Assembly (NCBI GenBank): GCA_043800975.1
Contig: JAZDMK010000175.1
Location: 1 to 34,149 of the forward strand
Direction: 5' to 3'
DNA length: 34,149 nt
Source: JAZDMK01 sp043800975
GTDB lineage: Bacteria; Bacteroidota; Bacteroidia; Bacteroidales; JAHJDW01
In this document: positions 25,574 through 33,024 of the stretch, one piece after another
Layout of the letters: each line of letters begins with the position of its first letter
Numbering within the stretch: the first letter of the stretch is position 1
Notes under the pieces: generated by a model
Database searches by the model: none
What the model was told of the DNA's origin: nothing
What the model saw: the letters and a program-made list of their open reading frames with translations, nothing else
Program-made: the position numbers and the translations under genes

Positions 25574-26203
25574 TTATGTCATTTGATAATTAACCACTTC
25601 CCAAACAGTACCATCTGGCTTGATTACCTTGACAAGTCCAACATTAGGTGCAAAAAACAATTGAGTATTATCAACGGTGTTTTTTAAATGCCATACATTT
25701 GAAAAAGAGTAGTTAGTAAGTTGTATAGATAAAATATCATTAAAAAGCCAATTGTTATTATTTGAACCTAAAGTCAATGGATAATTAATAAGAGCACGAT
25801 TATGAGTAGTATTGAAATTTACAGAACCGAATGTCAGGCGGTAAATATCATAACCTACTGGATATGAAACATAGCTAAGCAAAGTATCCCCTAAAAACAT
25901 AGAGTTTCTATGTAAAATGTCTATTCCTATTCTTTTATGACAATAAAAGAATGGATCTTCTTTGGGGTCATCTACGTAACCCGCAACTTGTCTCATAGTA
26001 ATTACAGATGCAGTATCAAAGCCTTGGGTTGTATCACTCGATTTGTAAACCCACCAGCTAGTTAAAGGAGCAAGCCAATATGCGGTGTATTCTGGTGGCT
26101 GATTAATTATACAATCACATTCTTTTTTTTTGTGGCATGAAAAAAAGAAAGCCATTACAAAAATGCAAAGTAAAATTTGATATGTCTTAATTTTATTCTT
26201 CAT
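25574..26203 (-). CDS. Lipoprotein of unknown function, first gene of the envelope operon
   Basis: The 209-residue product starts with a lipoprotein signal (MKNKIKTYQILLCIFVMAFFFSC), then a Lys/Cys-rich HKKKECDC stretch that is unusual right after the lipidated Cys. The mature part has Trp-rich YWLAPLTSWWVYKSSDTT and closes FAPNVGLVKVIKPDGTVWEVVNY. Its form (compact beta-protein ending in GxVKxIxP) resembles small Bacteroidota lipoproteins, but no family could be named. The gene looks more AT-rich than the M20 and manA genes beside it. A TATATTTG promoter box lies 29 nt upstream. Confidence 0.65.
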   Translation of the reverse strand: MKNKIKTYQILLCIFVMAFFFSCHKKKECDCIINQPPEYTAYWLAPLTSWWVYKSSDTTQGFDTASVITMRQVAGYVDDPKEDPFFYCHKRIGIDILHRNSMFLGDTLLSYVSYPVGYDIYRLTFGSVNFNTTHNRALINYPLTLGSNNNNWLFNDILSIQLTNYSFSNVWHLKNTVDNTQLFFAPNVGLVKVIKPDGTVWEVVNYQMT

Positions 26204-26232
26204 GATGGGATTATCATTATTCTACAGAATAT

Positions 26233-26240
26233 CAAATATA
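26233..26240 (-). promoter_or_regulatory. Bacteroidota -7 box TATATTTG for the envelope operon
   Basis: An exact TAnnTTTG match on the reverse strand lies in the 44-nt gap after the M20 gene, 29 nt before the ATG at 26203. It suggests the four envelope genes are not simply read-through from the M20 gene. Confidence 0.55.
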
Positions 26241-26247
26241 GTGAAAA

Positions 26248-27396
26248 CTACTCAACTATGGTTTTAATAATTTGATTGTAAATCAAAATCCCCTTCTCAA
26301 TCAACGCCTCCGGAAAATCATAGCCTGCGGTATGCAGCCCTGCATGCTGCTCTCCCGCACCCAGGCCAAACAAGGCCGTTTTTCCCAGATGACTGTAATA
26401 CCCAAAATCTTCTGACCAGCGGAACGGAACATCGGGTGTAATCATTTCAAATGAACATTCTTTGGCAGCATTCATTACTATTTTTGTTGCATCCGCATCA
26501 TTCACCGTTGCACAAAAAATATCATCTCTTCCATTGCGTAGTACCAGTTTGTTTTGCAGCGATAACTGCAGGGCCATGCTTTCAGTTTTTTCACACAGTT
26601 TTCGCAAACCTTCATCCGTTGCCGAACGCAGCGTGAGCATCAGCACTCCTTTTCCGGGTGACATGCCAAACGATGGTTCACCCACATTTGCATGAACTAT
26701 CGTTGCAAAACTCTGTTCATCGCAAAAATCAGGCTTACTGATTTCTGAAATCATTTTACTGATTACCAACGCAGGATTAATTCCGCTTTCGGGATGCGCC
26801 GCGTGACTTGGCTTTCCGAAGAATTCAAACGTCATTCCGGTAGAGGCCATCGCAAACGGACCTTCTTTTATAATAACAGAACCCAACGAAAAGCCGGGCA
26901 GGTTGTGTAATGCAAAAATAAAATCGGGTTTGTGCGTTGCAAAAAATTCTGTCTGCATCATCGCTATCGCACCTTTTCCGTTTTCTTCGGCAGGTTGAAA
27001 CAATAATATTACTTCATGATCCTTCGTACCGTTTTCGTGAAGCCACTGCGCAAAACCCGCCATGATGGCCATGTGCCCGTCGTGTCCGCAGCTGTGCGAC
27101 ACACCTGAATTTTCTGAAGTGTAATTTTCTTTTGTAGTTTCTTCCAGTGGAACTGCATCCAGCTCGCATCGAAAAACAATCCTTTTCTTTCCGTTTCCGG
27201 GAAACATCAGCGCAAAGCCATTTTCGGGAAGCAGTTCCCTTTTCACATCCGTAAGATGCTGATCAAAATACTGAAACAGCAAATCGCGCGTGGCAGCCTC
27301 CTGACCCGAAAGGCAGGGATGTGCATGCAGCAATCTGCGCAGTTCTTTGCAGCGGTTTACAATTTCGATAGAGATAGATTGATTCACAAAAGACAT
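26248..27396 (-). CDS. M20 family amidohydrolase/peptidase (M20D, HipO/AbgB-like)
   Basis: The 382-residue metallo-hydrolase has the M20D signature: ELRRLLHAHPCLSGQE at the N-terminus, FRCELDAVPLEE, the metal-binding HSCGHDGH (H101, C103, H105), FQPAEENGKGA with E137-E138, ALHNLPGFSLGSV, and the dimerisation-domain opening KPSHAAHPESGINPA. These two-metal enzymes cleave N-acyl amino acids or aminoacyl amides (hippurate, N-acetylated amino acids, p-aminobenzoyl-glutamate). There is no signal peptide, so it is cytoplasmic. It is divergent from manA with a 40-nt interval holding a promoter box for each. The exact substrate cannot be read from sequence. Confidence 0.92.
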   Translation of the reverse strand: MSFVNQSISIEIVNRCKELRRLLHAHPCLSGQEAATRDLLFQYFDQHLTDVKRELLPENGFALMFPGNGKKRIVFRCELDAVPLEETTKENYTSENSGVSHSCGHDGHMAIMAGFAQWLHENGTKDHEVILLFQPAEENGKGAIAMMQTEFFATHKPDFIFALHNLPGFSLGSVIIKEGPFAMASTGMTFEFFGKPSHAAHPESGINPALVISKMISEISKPDFCDEQSFATIVHANVGEPSFGMSPGKGVLMLTLRSATDEGLRKLCEKTESMALQLSLQNKLVLRNGRDDIFCATVNDADATKIVMNAAKECSFEMITPDVPFRWSEDFGYYSHLGKTALFGLGAGEQHAGLHTAGYDFPEALIEKGILIYNQIIKTIVE

Positions 27397-27403
27397 AATA
27401 TTT

Positions 27404-27411
27404 TACCTTTG
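27404..27411 (+). promoter_or_regulatory. Bacteroidota -7 box TACCTTTG for manA
   Basis: An exact TAnnTTTG match lies 25 nt before the manA ATG; TTG at 27379-27381, inside the start of the M20 gene, is a candidate -33 element (22-nt spacing). Confidence 0.6.
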
Positions 27412-27420
27412 CTAAAATAT

Positions 27421-27428
27421 CAAAAATA
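27421..27428 (-). promoter_or_regulatory. Bacteroidota -7 box TATTTTTG for the M20 gene
   Basis: An exact TAnnTTTG match on the reverse strand lies 24 nt before the M20 ATG. It sits downstream of the manA box on the other strand, so the two transcripts would start within the same 40 nt and overlap at their 5' ends. Confidence 0.55.
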
Positions 27429-27436
27429 ATCTTCAC

Positions 27437-28426
27437 ATGAACGAACTATATCCACTGAAATTTAAACCCGTTTTTTTAGAAAAGATATGGGGCGGTCAGC
27501 GAATGAAAACTGTGCTGGGTAAAAATTTCGCTCCGCTTCCCAACTGCGGTGAATCCTGGGAAATATCAGGTGTGGAAGGAAGTGTATCGGAAGTTCGCAA
27601 CGGTTTTCTGAAAGGAAATCCGCTGAACGACTTGGTGGAAGTATACATGGGCGACCTTGTGGGTGATCAGGTTTTTTCGAAGTTCGGCATTGAATTTCCG
27701 TTGCTTGTAAAATTTCTTGATTCGAACGACTGGCTCTCTGTGCAGATTCATCCCGATGATAAAACATCCATGAGTCATCACCATGCATATGGTAAAAGCG
27801 AGATGTGGTACGTGTTTCATGCCGATGAAGGCGCGCAGGTGATTCATGGTTTTAAAAAAGCAACGAGCCGTGAGGATTTTATGAAAAAGTTAAGCGAGAA
27901 AAAACTCCGCGATATTCTTCAATTCGTAGATGTGAAAACCGGCGATGTGTTTTACAATCCTGCCGGATTGGTTCATGCAGTAGGACCGGGAATCTGCATT
28001 GCCGAAATTCAGCAGTCCTCCGATATCACTTACCGAATCTACGATTGGGACCGCATGGACAAAGACGGCAATCCCCGCGAAATGCATCTCGACCTTGCAC
28101 TGGATGTGATGGATTACGGTAGTGATCCGGAGCCGAGTGTTCCATATATTCCTGTTCCCGGGAAAACAGTAACGCTGGTAGATACTCCGTTTTTCACAAC
28201 CAATCTGCTGGAGGCAAAACAAACCATGAAACGTGATTACACTTTTCTGGATTCCTTTGTGATTTATTTATGCTTTGAAGGAAGCGTTGTTATTCAGTTT
28301 CCGGGTGGAGAAGAAACGTTGAAGAAAGGCGAAACCTGCCTTCTTCCCGCAGTGCTGAAAGATATCACCCTGCAACCGAAGGACAGTTTTAAAATGCTGG
28401 AAGCTTATATTAGTTTTCAGGCTTAA
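27437..28426 (+). CDS. manA: Mannose-6-phosphate isomerase, class I
   Basis: The 329-residue cupin isomerase interconverts mannose 6-phosphate and fructose 6-phosphate, supplying GDP-mannose for glycans. The start LYPLKFKPVFLEKIWGGQRM and GESWEISG are family marks. Zinc ligands are Q103 and H105 (SVQIHPDD), E122 (GKSEMWYVF) and H180 (GLVHAVGPG). EIQQSSDITYRIYDWDR and the short C-terminal cupin (EGSVVIQFPGGEETLKKGETCLLPA) complete it. Length fits the short bacterial class (about 310-330). The enzyme is cytoplasmic. It is followed by a hairpin cluster probably acting as terminator. Confidence 0.94.
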   Translation: MNELYPLKFKPVFLEKIWGGQRMKTVLGKNFAPLPNCGESWEISGVEGSVSEVRNGFLKGNPLNDLVEVYMGDLVGDQVFSKFGIEFPLLVKFLDSNDWLSVQIHPDDKTSMSHHHAYGKSEMWYVFHADEGAQVIHGFKKATSREDFMKKLSEKKLRDILQFVDVKTGDVFYNPAGLVHAVGPGICIAEIQQSSDITYRIYDWDRMDKDGNPREMHLDLALDVMDYGSDPEPSVPYIPVPGKTVTLVDTPFFTTNLLEAKQTMKRDYTFLDSFVIYLCFEGSVVIQFPGGEETLKKGETCLLPAVLKDITLQPKDSFKMLEAYISFQA

Positions 28427-28428
28427 CT

Positions 28429-28461
28429 AGTCGTAGCACGACTCTAAGTCGTACTACGACT
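28429..28461. repeat. Paired REP-like hairpin AGTCGT-n3-ACGACT (x2)
   Basis: Two tandem 15-nt units, AGTCGTAGCACGACT and AGTCGTACTACGACT, are separated by CTA. Each is itself a 6-bp palindrome, and the two are reverse complements of each other with one mismatch. RNA could fold as two small hairpins or one long one. It begins 2 nt after the manA stop and may help end both convergent transcripts. No long U-run follows directly. Confidence 0.65.
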
Positions 28462-28466
28462 GAAAT

Positions 28467-28560
28467 AAAAATCCGCATTCGAAAATTTTCGTTGTAAAGC
28501 AAAAACTGTAGAATTTTTTTTGTGCTCTTTTGTGTTTTAGTGTTTTTGTGGCGGATTTTT
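28467..28560. repeat. Inverted repeat AAAAATCCGC ... GCGGATTTTT with CACAAAA-type filling
   Basis: The 10-nt arms at 28467-28476 and 28551-28560 are perfect complements separated by 74 nt. The spacer near the right arm is a degenerate series on the reverse strand (CCACAAAAACACTAAAACACAAAAG read in pieces), a common Bacteroidota intergenic filler. The right arm runs into Ts on the plus strand and could serve as the manA terminator. Confidence 0.5.
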
Positions 28561-28562
28561 TC

Positions 28563-30305
28563 TTACAATTTCCCAATCACCTCCGCAGCCTGCTCCGGAG
28601 TCGTCTTTGCAACATCAATGATTGTTACATTATTTATTCCCCAGCGATCCGTTACACGACTGATAAATTCTTTTCGCACCACCCAGATCATCGGTTTGCC
28701 CGATTGTGAAACCAGTTTGTTTAATGAGTCCGCCCATAAGTTTCCGGCCAGTTCAAATAATCCAACTTCATCAATAATTAATAACGCATCTTCCTTAGCA
28801 TTCTTTCCTGTCAGAATTTCTTTTCCGAATTCAATCGCCTGCGGATTAAAATAATGTATCTTCTCTTTCACCCAGCCAGCGCGCTCTTCCTTCAGACTTA
28901 AAATCATTTCCTCTCCGCTGGAAATGCTGATCATTTTATATCCCAACACATTTTCTCCTTCACGAATTTTGGGTGCAAGAAATCCATGCAATGGAATATT
29001 TTTTTCTTTCAGAATTTTTATGGCGTTCGTTAAGAAAGTTGTTTTCCCTTCATTTCGTTCACCCGAAATAATCACAACGGGACGCACTGATACAAAACGG
29101 TTTTCATAGGAAGGAAGCATGGATGCTGCTTTTTCAATCAATCGTCCAAAAGCACCCGAAGGATTTTTTAATATTTTTTTTGGTTCTGATAATTCAGCGA
29201 TCATGTGTGGCAGTGCTTCGAACCCCATGCCCACTGCGAGATATATTTGCGAACGTTTTTTCTGCATAAACCATTTTGCAATTTTAGGATTCCGCAACTC
29301 CACGCTGATAGCCGAAAAACCAATGATCATCAGCAGTGCACGCAATGCAATACTCAATACTGCAACGCCAGCTTCCATGCTGAAAGAATTGTCAGGACTG
29401 GCTCCGCGAATAAATAAAATCGATGTAATTGAAAGCAGCAACAACTGAATCCACAACATTGGTTTTAATAATCTTCGTGTAGCCTGCTTATAATGTATAG
29501 CTGCAATGATGAGATAAACAAATACAGCAGGCCCTGCATACACAAGCGGAAAGTAATACAAAGAAACAAGTCCCATCACAACGCAGATGAAATGCAGCAG
29601 AAGTGCAATCAATGAAAATTTTCCAATGCTTTTTTGTTTTCCTTCTTCTGCAATTACTTCAGTAGAATTCAACTGAAAATCTTTTGCTTTTTTTCCGGTG
29701 AAATATCCGATCAGCGCTGCAATGATTCCTGTTACTGCATAGATAGCAGCCAGTGCGTAAATCAGATCGCGGGGCTGTGAAGCAGTTGTTCCCAATTGTT
29801 TCATTGCAAAGCGATACATATTATTATAGATGACCACTGCATCATTTCCGAATGTGATCATCAGGCTTCCGATTTTATAAAACAACGTTACACTCACGGC
29901 CAGCATACCTCCCAACAAAAATCCGACGAGATTTCTTCCCGCAAGAATAACGGCCAGTTGCATTAACAATGCTTCCAGAAAAATACAAAGCATAGGACCC
30001 AGAATCACGGCACTGGGTGAAACCGACTTCAGCAAGGCCGCAATCAGTCCCGCTTTCCAGAGCAAACCCTTTTCGTTCCACATGCGTTGTCCGGCCACCA
30101 TCAAAATAACACCGATAGACGAAAGCACAGTTCCCACTAACGGAAAGCCGATGTTGTGAAAAAAACTTCCGAGAATAATTTCAACAGCACCCCACAAACT
30201 TCCGATCATGGCGGCTTTTACCCAAACCAGTTTCAGCCGTGAGAACGGAGAAACTTTTTCAGAAAATAATAAAGCAGAAGTTTGCAGTTGTGGATCAGTA
30301 ACCAC
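28563..30305 (-). CDS. Membrane protein fused to a THEP1-type (NTPase_1) P-loop NTPase
   Basis: The 580-residue protein has two parts. Residues about 25-345 hold roughly nine or ten hydrophobic helices. The first half (AAMIGSLWGAVEIILGSFFHNI ... LLGGMLAVSVTLFYKIG) resembles an ECF-transporter S component, but this is only a resemblance. Residues about 405-580 are a nucleotide-binding domain: VVIISGERNEGKTT (P-loop 415-423), HGFLAPKIREGENVLGYKMISI, a Walker B-like ALLIIDEVGLFEL, then MIWVVRKEFISRV. This is the order of the THEP1/NTPase_1 (DUF265) family. The start is a GTG overlapping the end of atpH by 11 nt, suggesting coupled translation in the ATP synthase operon. No ATG occurs before residue 33. 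Role unknown: transport energised by its own NTPase is one inference. Confidence 0.75.
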   Translation of the reverse strand: MVTDPQLQTSALLFSEKVSPFSRLKLVWVKAAMIGSLWGAVEIILGSFFHNIGFPLVGTVLSSIGVILMVAGQRMWNEKGLLWKAGLIAALLKSVSPSAVILGPMLCIFLEALLMQLAVILAGRNLVGFLLGGMLAVSVTLFYKIGSLMITFGNDAVVIYNNMYRFAMKQLGTTASQPRDLIYALAAIYAVTGIIAALIGYFTGKKAKDFQLNSTEVIAEEGKQKSIGKFSLIALLLHFICVVMGLVSLYYFPLVYAGPAVFVYLIIAAIHYKQATRRLLKPMLWIQLLLLSITSILFIRGASPDNSFSMEAGVAVLSIALRALLMIIGFSAISVELRNPKIAKWFMQKKRSQIYLAVGMGFEALPHMIAELSEPKKILKNPSGAFGRLIEKAASMLPSYENRFVSVRPVVIISGERNEGKTTFLTNAIKILKEKNIPLHGFLAPKIREGENVLGYKMISISSGEEMILSLKEERAGWVKEKIHYFNPQAIEFGKEILTGKNAKEDALLIIDEVGLFELAGNLWADSLNKLVSQSGKPMIWVVRKEFISRVTDRWGINNVTIIDVAKTTPEQAAEVIGKL

Positions 30306-30852
30306 GCACGTAAATATTCACATTGAATTCGCGGTTCAGTGCATTGATCTTGCTCAGTATACTCGCATCATACAGGTTGTCGTCAATCTTCAAAACATAA
30401 CCACCGATCAGTTCAGGTTTCAGAACTTCTTTCAGATCAACATCACATTTGTAAGCATCTTTTACCATGGAAACAATGCTGTTCTTCAGGGATACATCCA
30501 GCGCTTTGGCAGAGGATAACACAACTGTTTTAATGTTTTTGTGTACTTTATAAAGTGAAATAAATTCCTCAGAAATGATGGCAATGTCAGCGCTTCGGTT
30601 TTTTGTAATCAGCAGTGTAAGGAAGTTTGCAACCATGACACTCACTTTATTTAAAAACAATGCAGTAAGCACAGCTTTCTTTTTATCGGTGCGGATGACG
30701 GGATTCTTCAGAACAAGGTTTAGTTCCTTCGATGTACTGGCAACCTGATCCACAAGAATCATATCATTGTACACTTCATCCAGCTGGTTTTTCTCCAGTG
30801 CCAGGTCAAACAATGCCTTCCCGTACCTTGCTGCTATTTTGGTGTGTTTCAT
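30295..30852 (-). CDS. atpH: F1Fo ATP synthase delta subunit
   Basis: The 185-residue protein matches OSCP/delta: TKIAARYGKALFDLALEKNQLDEVYNDM at the N-terminus, KNPVIRTDKKKAVLTALF, NFLTLLITKNRSADI, and the C-terminal DVDLKEVLKPELIGGYVLKIDDNLYDASI. It joins the top of F1 to the peripheral stalk at the inner membrane. It is fourth in a minus-strand cluster after atpB, atpE and atpF. In most Bacteroidota atpA and atpG follow directly; here the next gene is the membrane-NTPase fusion, overlapping by 11 nt. Confidence 0.93.
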   Translation of the reverse strand: MKHTKIAARYGKALFDLALEKNQLDEVYNDMILVDQVASTSKELNLVLKNPVIRTDKKKAVLTALFLNKVSVMVANFLTLLITKNRSADIAIISEEFISLYKVHKNIKTVVLSSAKALDVSLKNSIVSMVKDAYKCDVDLKEVLKPELIGGYVLKIDDNLYDASILSKINALNREFNVNIYVRGY

Positions 30853-30886
30853 TTTCAGTTATTGTAGTGAATTACAAATCACGATT

Positions 30887-30911
30887 AACGAATAACGTTT
30901 TTCGTTTAACG
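30887..30911. repeat. AACGAATAACG / CGTTTAACG element between atpF and atpH
   Basis: TTAACGAATAACG is followed by CGTTTAACGTTAA, an imperfect inverted repeat that abuts the atpF stop codon. The 11-mer AACGAATAACG is the reverse complement of the one at 23851-23861, marking it as a dispersed intergenic element inside an operon gap. Confidence 0.45.
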
Positions 30912-31406
30912 TTAATTCAACTTCATTTCTTTCAAAAGTTTCTCAGCATACTCGCGATGTTTGGTGTCGTTCGACAGGTCTTCGCGAAGCATACGTCCGG
31001 CTATTTCTACAGAAAGCTGAGCAACCTGATTTTTCAATTCAGTAATGGCTGCCATCTTTTCATTGTGAATGTCCGTTCGTGCAATTTCTTTCAGGCGGTT
31101 CACTTCTTCACCGGCACTCACGCGGGCTTCCTCAATGATACTATCGCGGATTTTTCGTGCATCTTTCAGAATGTTATCACGTTCTTCTCGGGCTTCTCTC
31201 AGCAATTCTTCATTCGAGGCCTGCAACTTTGCCATTTCTTCACGTGTTTTTTCTGCCAACTGTAAAGCGCCTTCAATTGAATCTTCGCGTGCTTTCAGCG
31301 ACTTCATAATGGGTTTCCATGCGTACTTGCCTAAGATGAACAACAAAATCAAAAACGAAATTGTCATCCAGAATATCAGACCTAATCCGGGGGTTACAAG
31401 TTCCAT
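30912..31406 (-). CDS. atpF: F1Fo ATP synthase subunit b
   Basis: The 164-residue protein has one N-terminal membrane helix (LGLIFWMTISFLILLFILGKY, about 8-28). It is followed by WKPIMKSLKAREDSIEGALQLAEKTREEMAKL and a long charged, heptad-like helix to the end, as in the peripheral stalk. It would dimerise and link subunit a to delta. Spacing is 79 nt from atpE, with a predicted terminator hairpin in that gap, and 59 nt to atpH, with a dispersed repeat. Confidence 0.93.
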   Translation of the reverse strand: MELVTPGLGLIFWMTISFLILLFILGKYAWKPIMKSLKAREDSIEGALQLAEKTREEMAKLQASNEELLREAREERDNILKDARKIRDSIIEEARVSAGEEVNRLKEIARTDIHNEKMAAITELKNQVAQLSVEIAGRMLREDLSNDTKHREYAEKLLKEMKLN

Positions 31407-31436
31407 AGTATTTTTATTTTAAATTTTAAATCCATT

Positions 31437-31471
31437 AAAAAACTACCGGACAGCCAACCGCTGCCCGATAG
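31437..31471 (-). terminator. Predicted intrinsic terminator/attenuator between atpE and atpF
   Basis: On the reverse strand CTATCGGGCAGC (31471-31460) pairs with GCTGTCCGGTAG (31454-31443) over 12 bp, with two G-U wobbles and a GGTTG loop, followed at once by six Ts (31442-31437). It starts 14 nt after the atpE stop and ends about 30 nt before atpF. Partial termination here would yield more c-subunit message than b and delta message. Confidence 0.7.
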
Positions 31472-31485
31472 AATGTTTTGTCTGT

Positions 31486-31731
31486 TTACACGAAAAGTAC
31501 GAGGAAACAAACCACAATTGCGAAGAAGGCTACCCCTTCGATCAGTGCAGCTGCAATGATCATGTTGGAACGGATATCACCTACGGCTTCCGGTTGACGG
31601 GCAATGGATTCCAGTGCACTACCACCGATTTTTCCAATGCCAATACCAGCACCAATGGCTGCGATACCTGCGCCAATAGCCGCACCCATCTTGGCAATCG
31701 CGACGTCAGCTAAAATTAATAATGATAACAT
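31486..31731 (-). CDS. atpE: F1Fo ATP synthase subunit c
   Basis: The 81-residue proteolipid forms the membrane rotor ring. Its two helices are AAIGAGIAAIGAGIGIGKIGG (Gly-rich packing motif) and MIIAAALIEGVAFFAIVVCFLVLFV with the ion-binding carboxylate E65, joined by the polar loop RQPE. The Na+-type companion residues (Gln32, Ser66) are absent (I32, G66), so it is probably proton-driven. The frame stays open 41 codons upstream into atpB, but the chosen ATG gives the normal size and a 31-nt gap from atpB. Confidence 0.95.
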   Translation of the reverse strand: MLSLLILADVAIAKMGAAIGAGIAAIGAGIGIGKIGGSALESIARQPEAVGDIRSNMIIAAALIEGVAFFAIVVCFLVLFV

Positions 31732-31762
31732 AAAATTGATATTAATTGATAAATAAAAATTC

Positions 31763-32875
31763 CTAATGATGTTCTTCCACCTTGGCCATACCAAAGTACA
31801 AAGCAGAAAGAAGCGTAAATACATATGCCTGCAGGAAAGCAACCAGCAGTTCAAGAACGGTCATAAAAACCATAAACAGGATGGAAACCGGCGATACTGC
31901 CACACCCATAACTGCATTGATTTCATTGCCCAGTGTTCCAAAGATAAAAATCAGACTCACGAAGCCCAGGGCAATGATATGCCCGGCACTGATGTTGGCA
32001 AAAAGTCGGACCATGAGAACGAAAGGCTTTGTAAATATTCCAATGATTTCAACAATGGGCATCAGTGGTAACGGAAACTTCAGCCACCAGGGCACACCGG
32101 GTGTATTAACCACATGAACCCAGTATCCTTTGTTGGTGCTGAACAACGTGATGAAAAAGGTCATCAGTGCCAGCGTCATTGTGATTGCAATATTTCCGGT
32201 AAGATTTGCTCCGCCCGGGAAAATGGGAACAAGCCCCAATAAGTTATTGATAAAAATAAAGAAGAAAAGCGTAAGCAGATAAGGCAGAAAACGATCTCCG
32301 CGTTTCTTACCCAATGAGGGATATACAACTTCATCGCGTACAAAAAGGATCAGAACTTCCATAATCGATTGTATTCCTTTCGGTGAATGTCCTTCCCGCT
32401 TGCGATACGAACGCGCTACAGAAAGGAAAATCACAAGAATAAGAATGATACTGATAAAAAGTGAAAGCACATTTTTGGTAATCGAAAAATCATACAACGC
32501 ACGACCGTCGGCTGCTGTAATTTTGTAATTGCTGTAGATATAATCTTTGTAACGTTTGACAGCATGCGGGCCTTCGGCACCTTCTTCTGCTTCAAACTGA
32601 TTGAACATAAAAATATCGAGACCGGATTCAGAATAAAGAATGATTGGAAGGGGAATGGCAATATCCAATTCTCCTACCTCCAGAATATGCCACACATAGG
32701 CATCCGAAATATGATGAATGATAAAGGATCCGGGTTCAAATATTTTCTCTTTGGCTCCGGCTGAGTCGGTTTTCTCCCCGCCACCCGATGCCATCAGGTT
32801 GAGCGGAGCCAGCCAGAGCAATACAGCCATGGCTGCAATGCCCGTAACTTTTGTAATGCGATGTTTCATACCCAT
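31763..32875 (-). CDS. atpB: F1Fo ATP synthase subunit a
   Basis: The 370-residue protein carries the proton half-channels. The core (about 130-370) has FLPYLLTLFFFIFINNLLGLVPIFPGGANLTGN, the essential R290 in VLMVRLFANISAGH, and a final helix LELLVAFLQAYVFTLLSALY. The N-terminal ~130 residues are an extension with a signal-like segment (VTGIAAMAVLLWLAPLNLMASGGG) and a polar stretch (GEKTDSAGAKEKIFEPGSF), which is usual in Bacteroidota. Two possible ATG starts lie two codons apart (32875 and 32869). It is the first gene of the cluster; the gap upstream holds a purine-rich GGGAGAAAAG but no exact TAnnTTTG box. Confidence 0.94.
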   Translation of the reverse strand: MGMKHRITKVTGIAAMAVLLWLAPLNLMASGGGEKTDSAGAKEKIFEPGSFIIHHISDAYVWHILEVGELDIAIPLPIILYSESGLDIFMFNQFEAEEGAEGPHAVKRYKDYIYSNYKITAADGRALYDFSITKNVLSLFISIILILVIFLSVARSYRKREGHSPKGIQSIMEVLILFVRDEVVYPSLGKKRGDRFLPYLLTLFFFIFINNLLGLVPIFPGGANLTGNIAITMTLALMTFFITLFSTNKGYWVHVVNTPGVPWWLKFPLPLMPIVEIIGIFTKPFVLMVRLFANISAGHIIALGFVSLIFIFGTLGNEINAVMGVAVSPVSILFMVFMTVLELLVAFLQAYVFTLLSALYFGMAKVEEHH

Positions 32876-33024
32876 GTGCGTCCGGTTTCTTTCTTTTCTC
32901 CCTGCAATTTTAAGAAAAAATCATAGGAATGAAAATTATTTTCACATTTTTCTTTCATTTTGGGGCAAAATATTTTTAGAAGGATATGAAATCAGCCGTT
33001 TAGCAGATATTGTAATCTGTCTAA

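Noticed and set aside
30306..30330. Sequencing frameshift joining atpH and the NTPase fusion
   Set aside because: Both proteins are complete at their ends: AtpH finishes in a normal C-terminus and the fusion has a plausible GTG start, so an 11-nt overlap is the simpler reading.
31732..31854. Longer atpE start extending into atpB
   Set aside because: It would add 41 residues with no match to subunit c; the ATG at 31731 gives the standard 81 residues.
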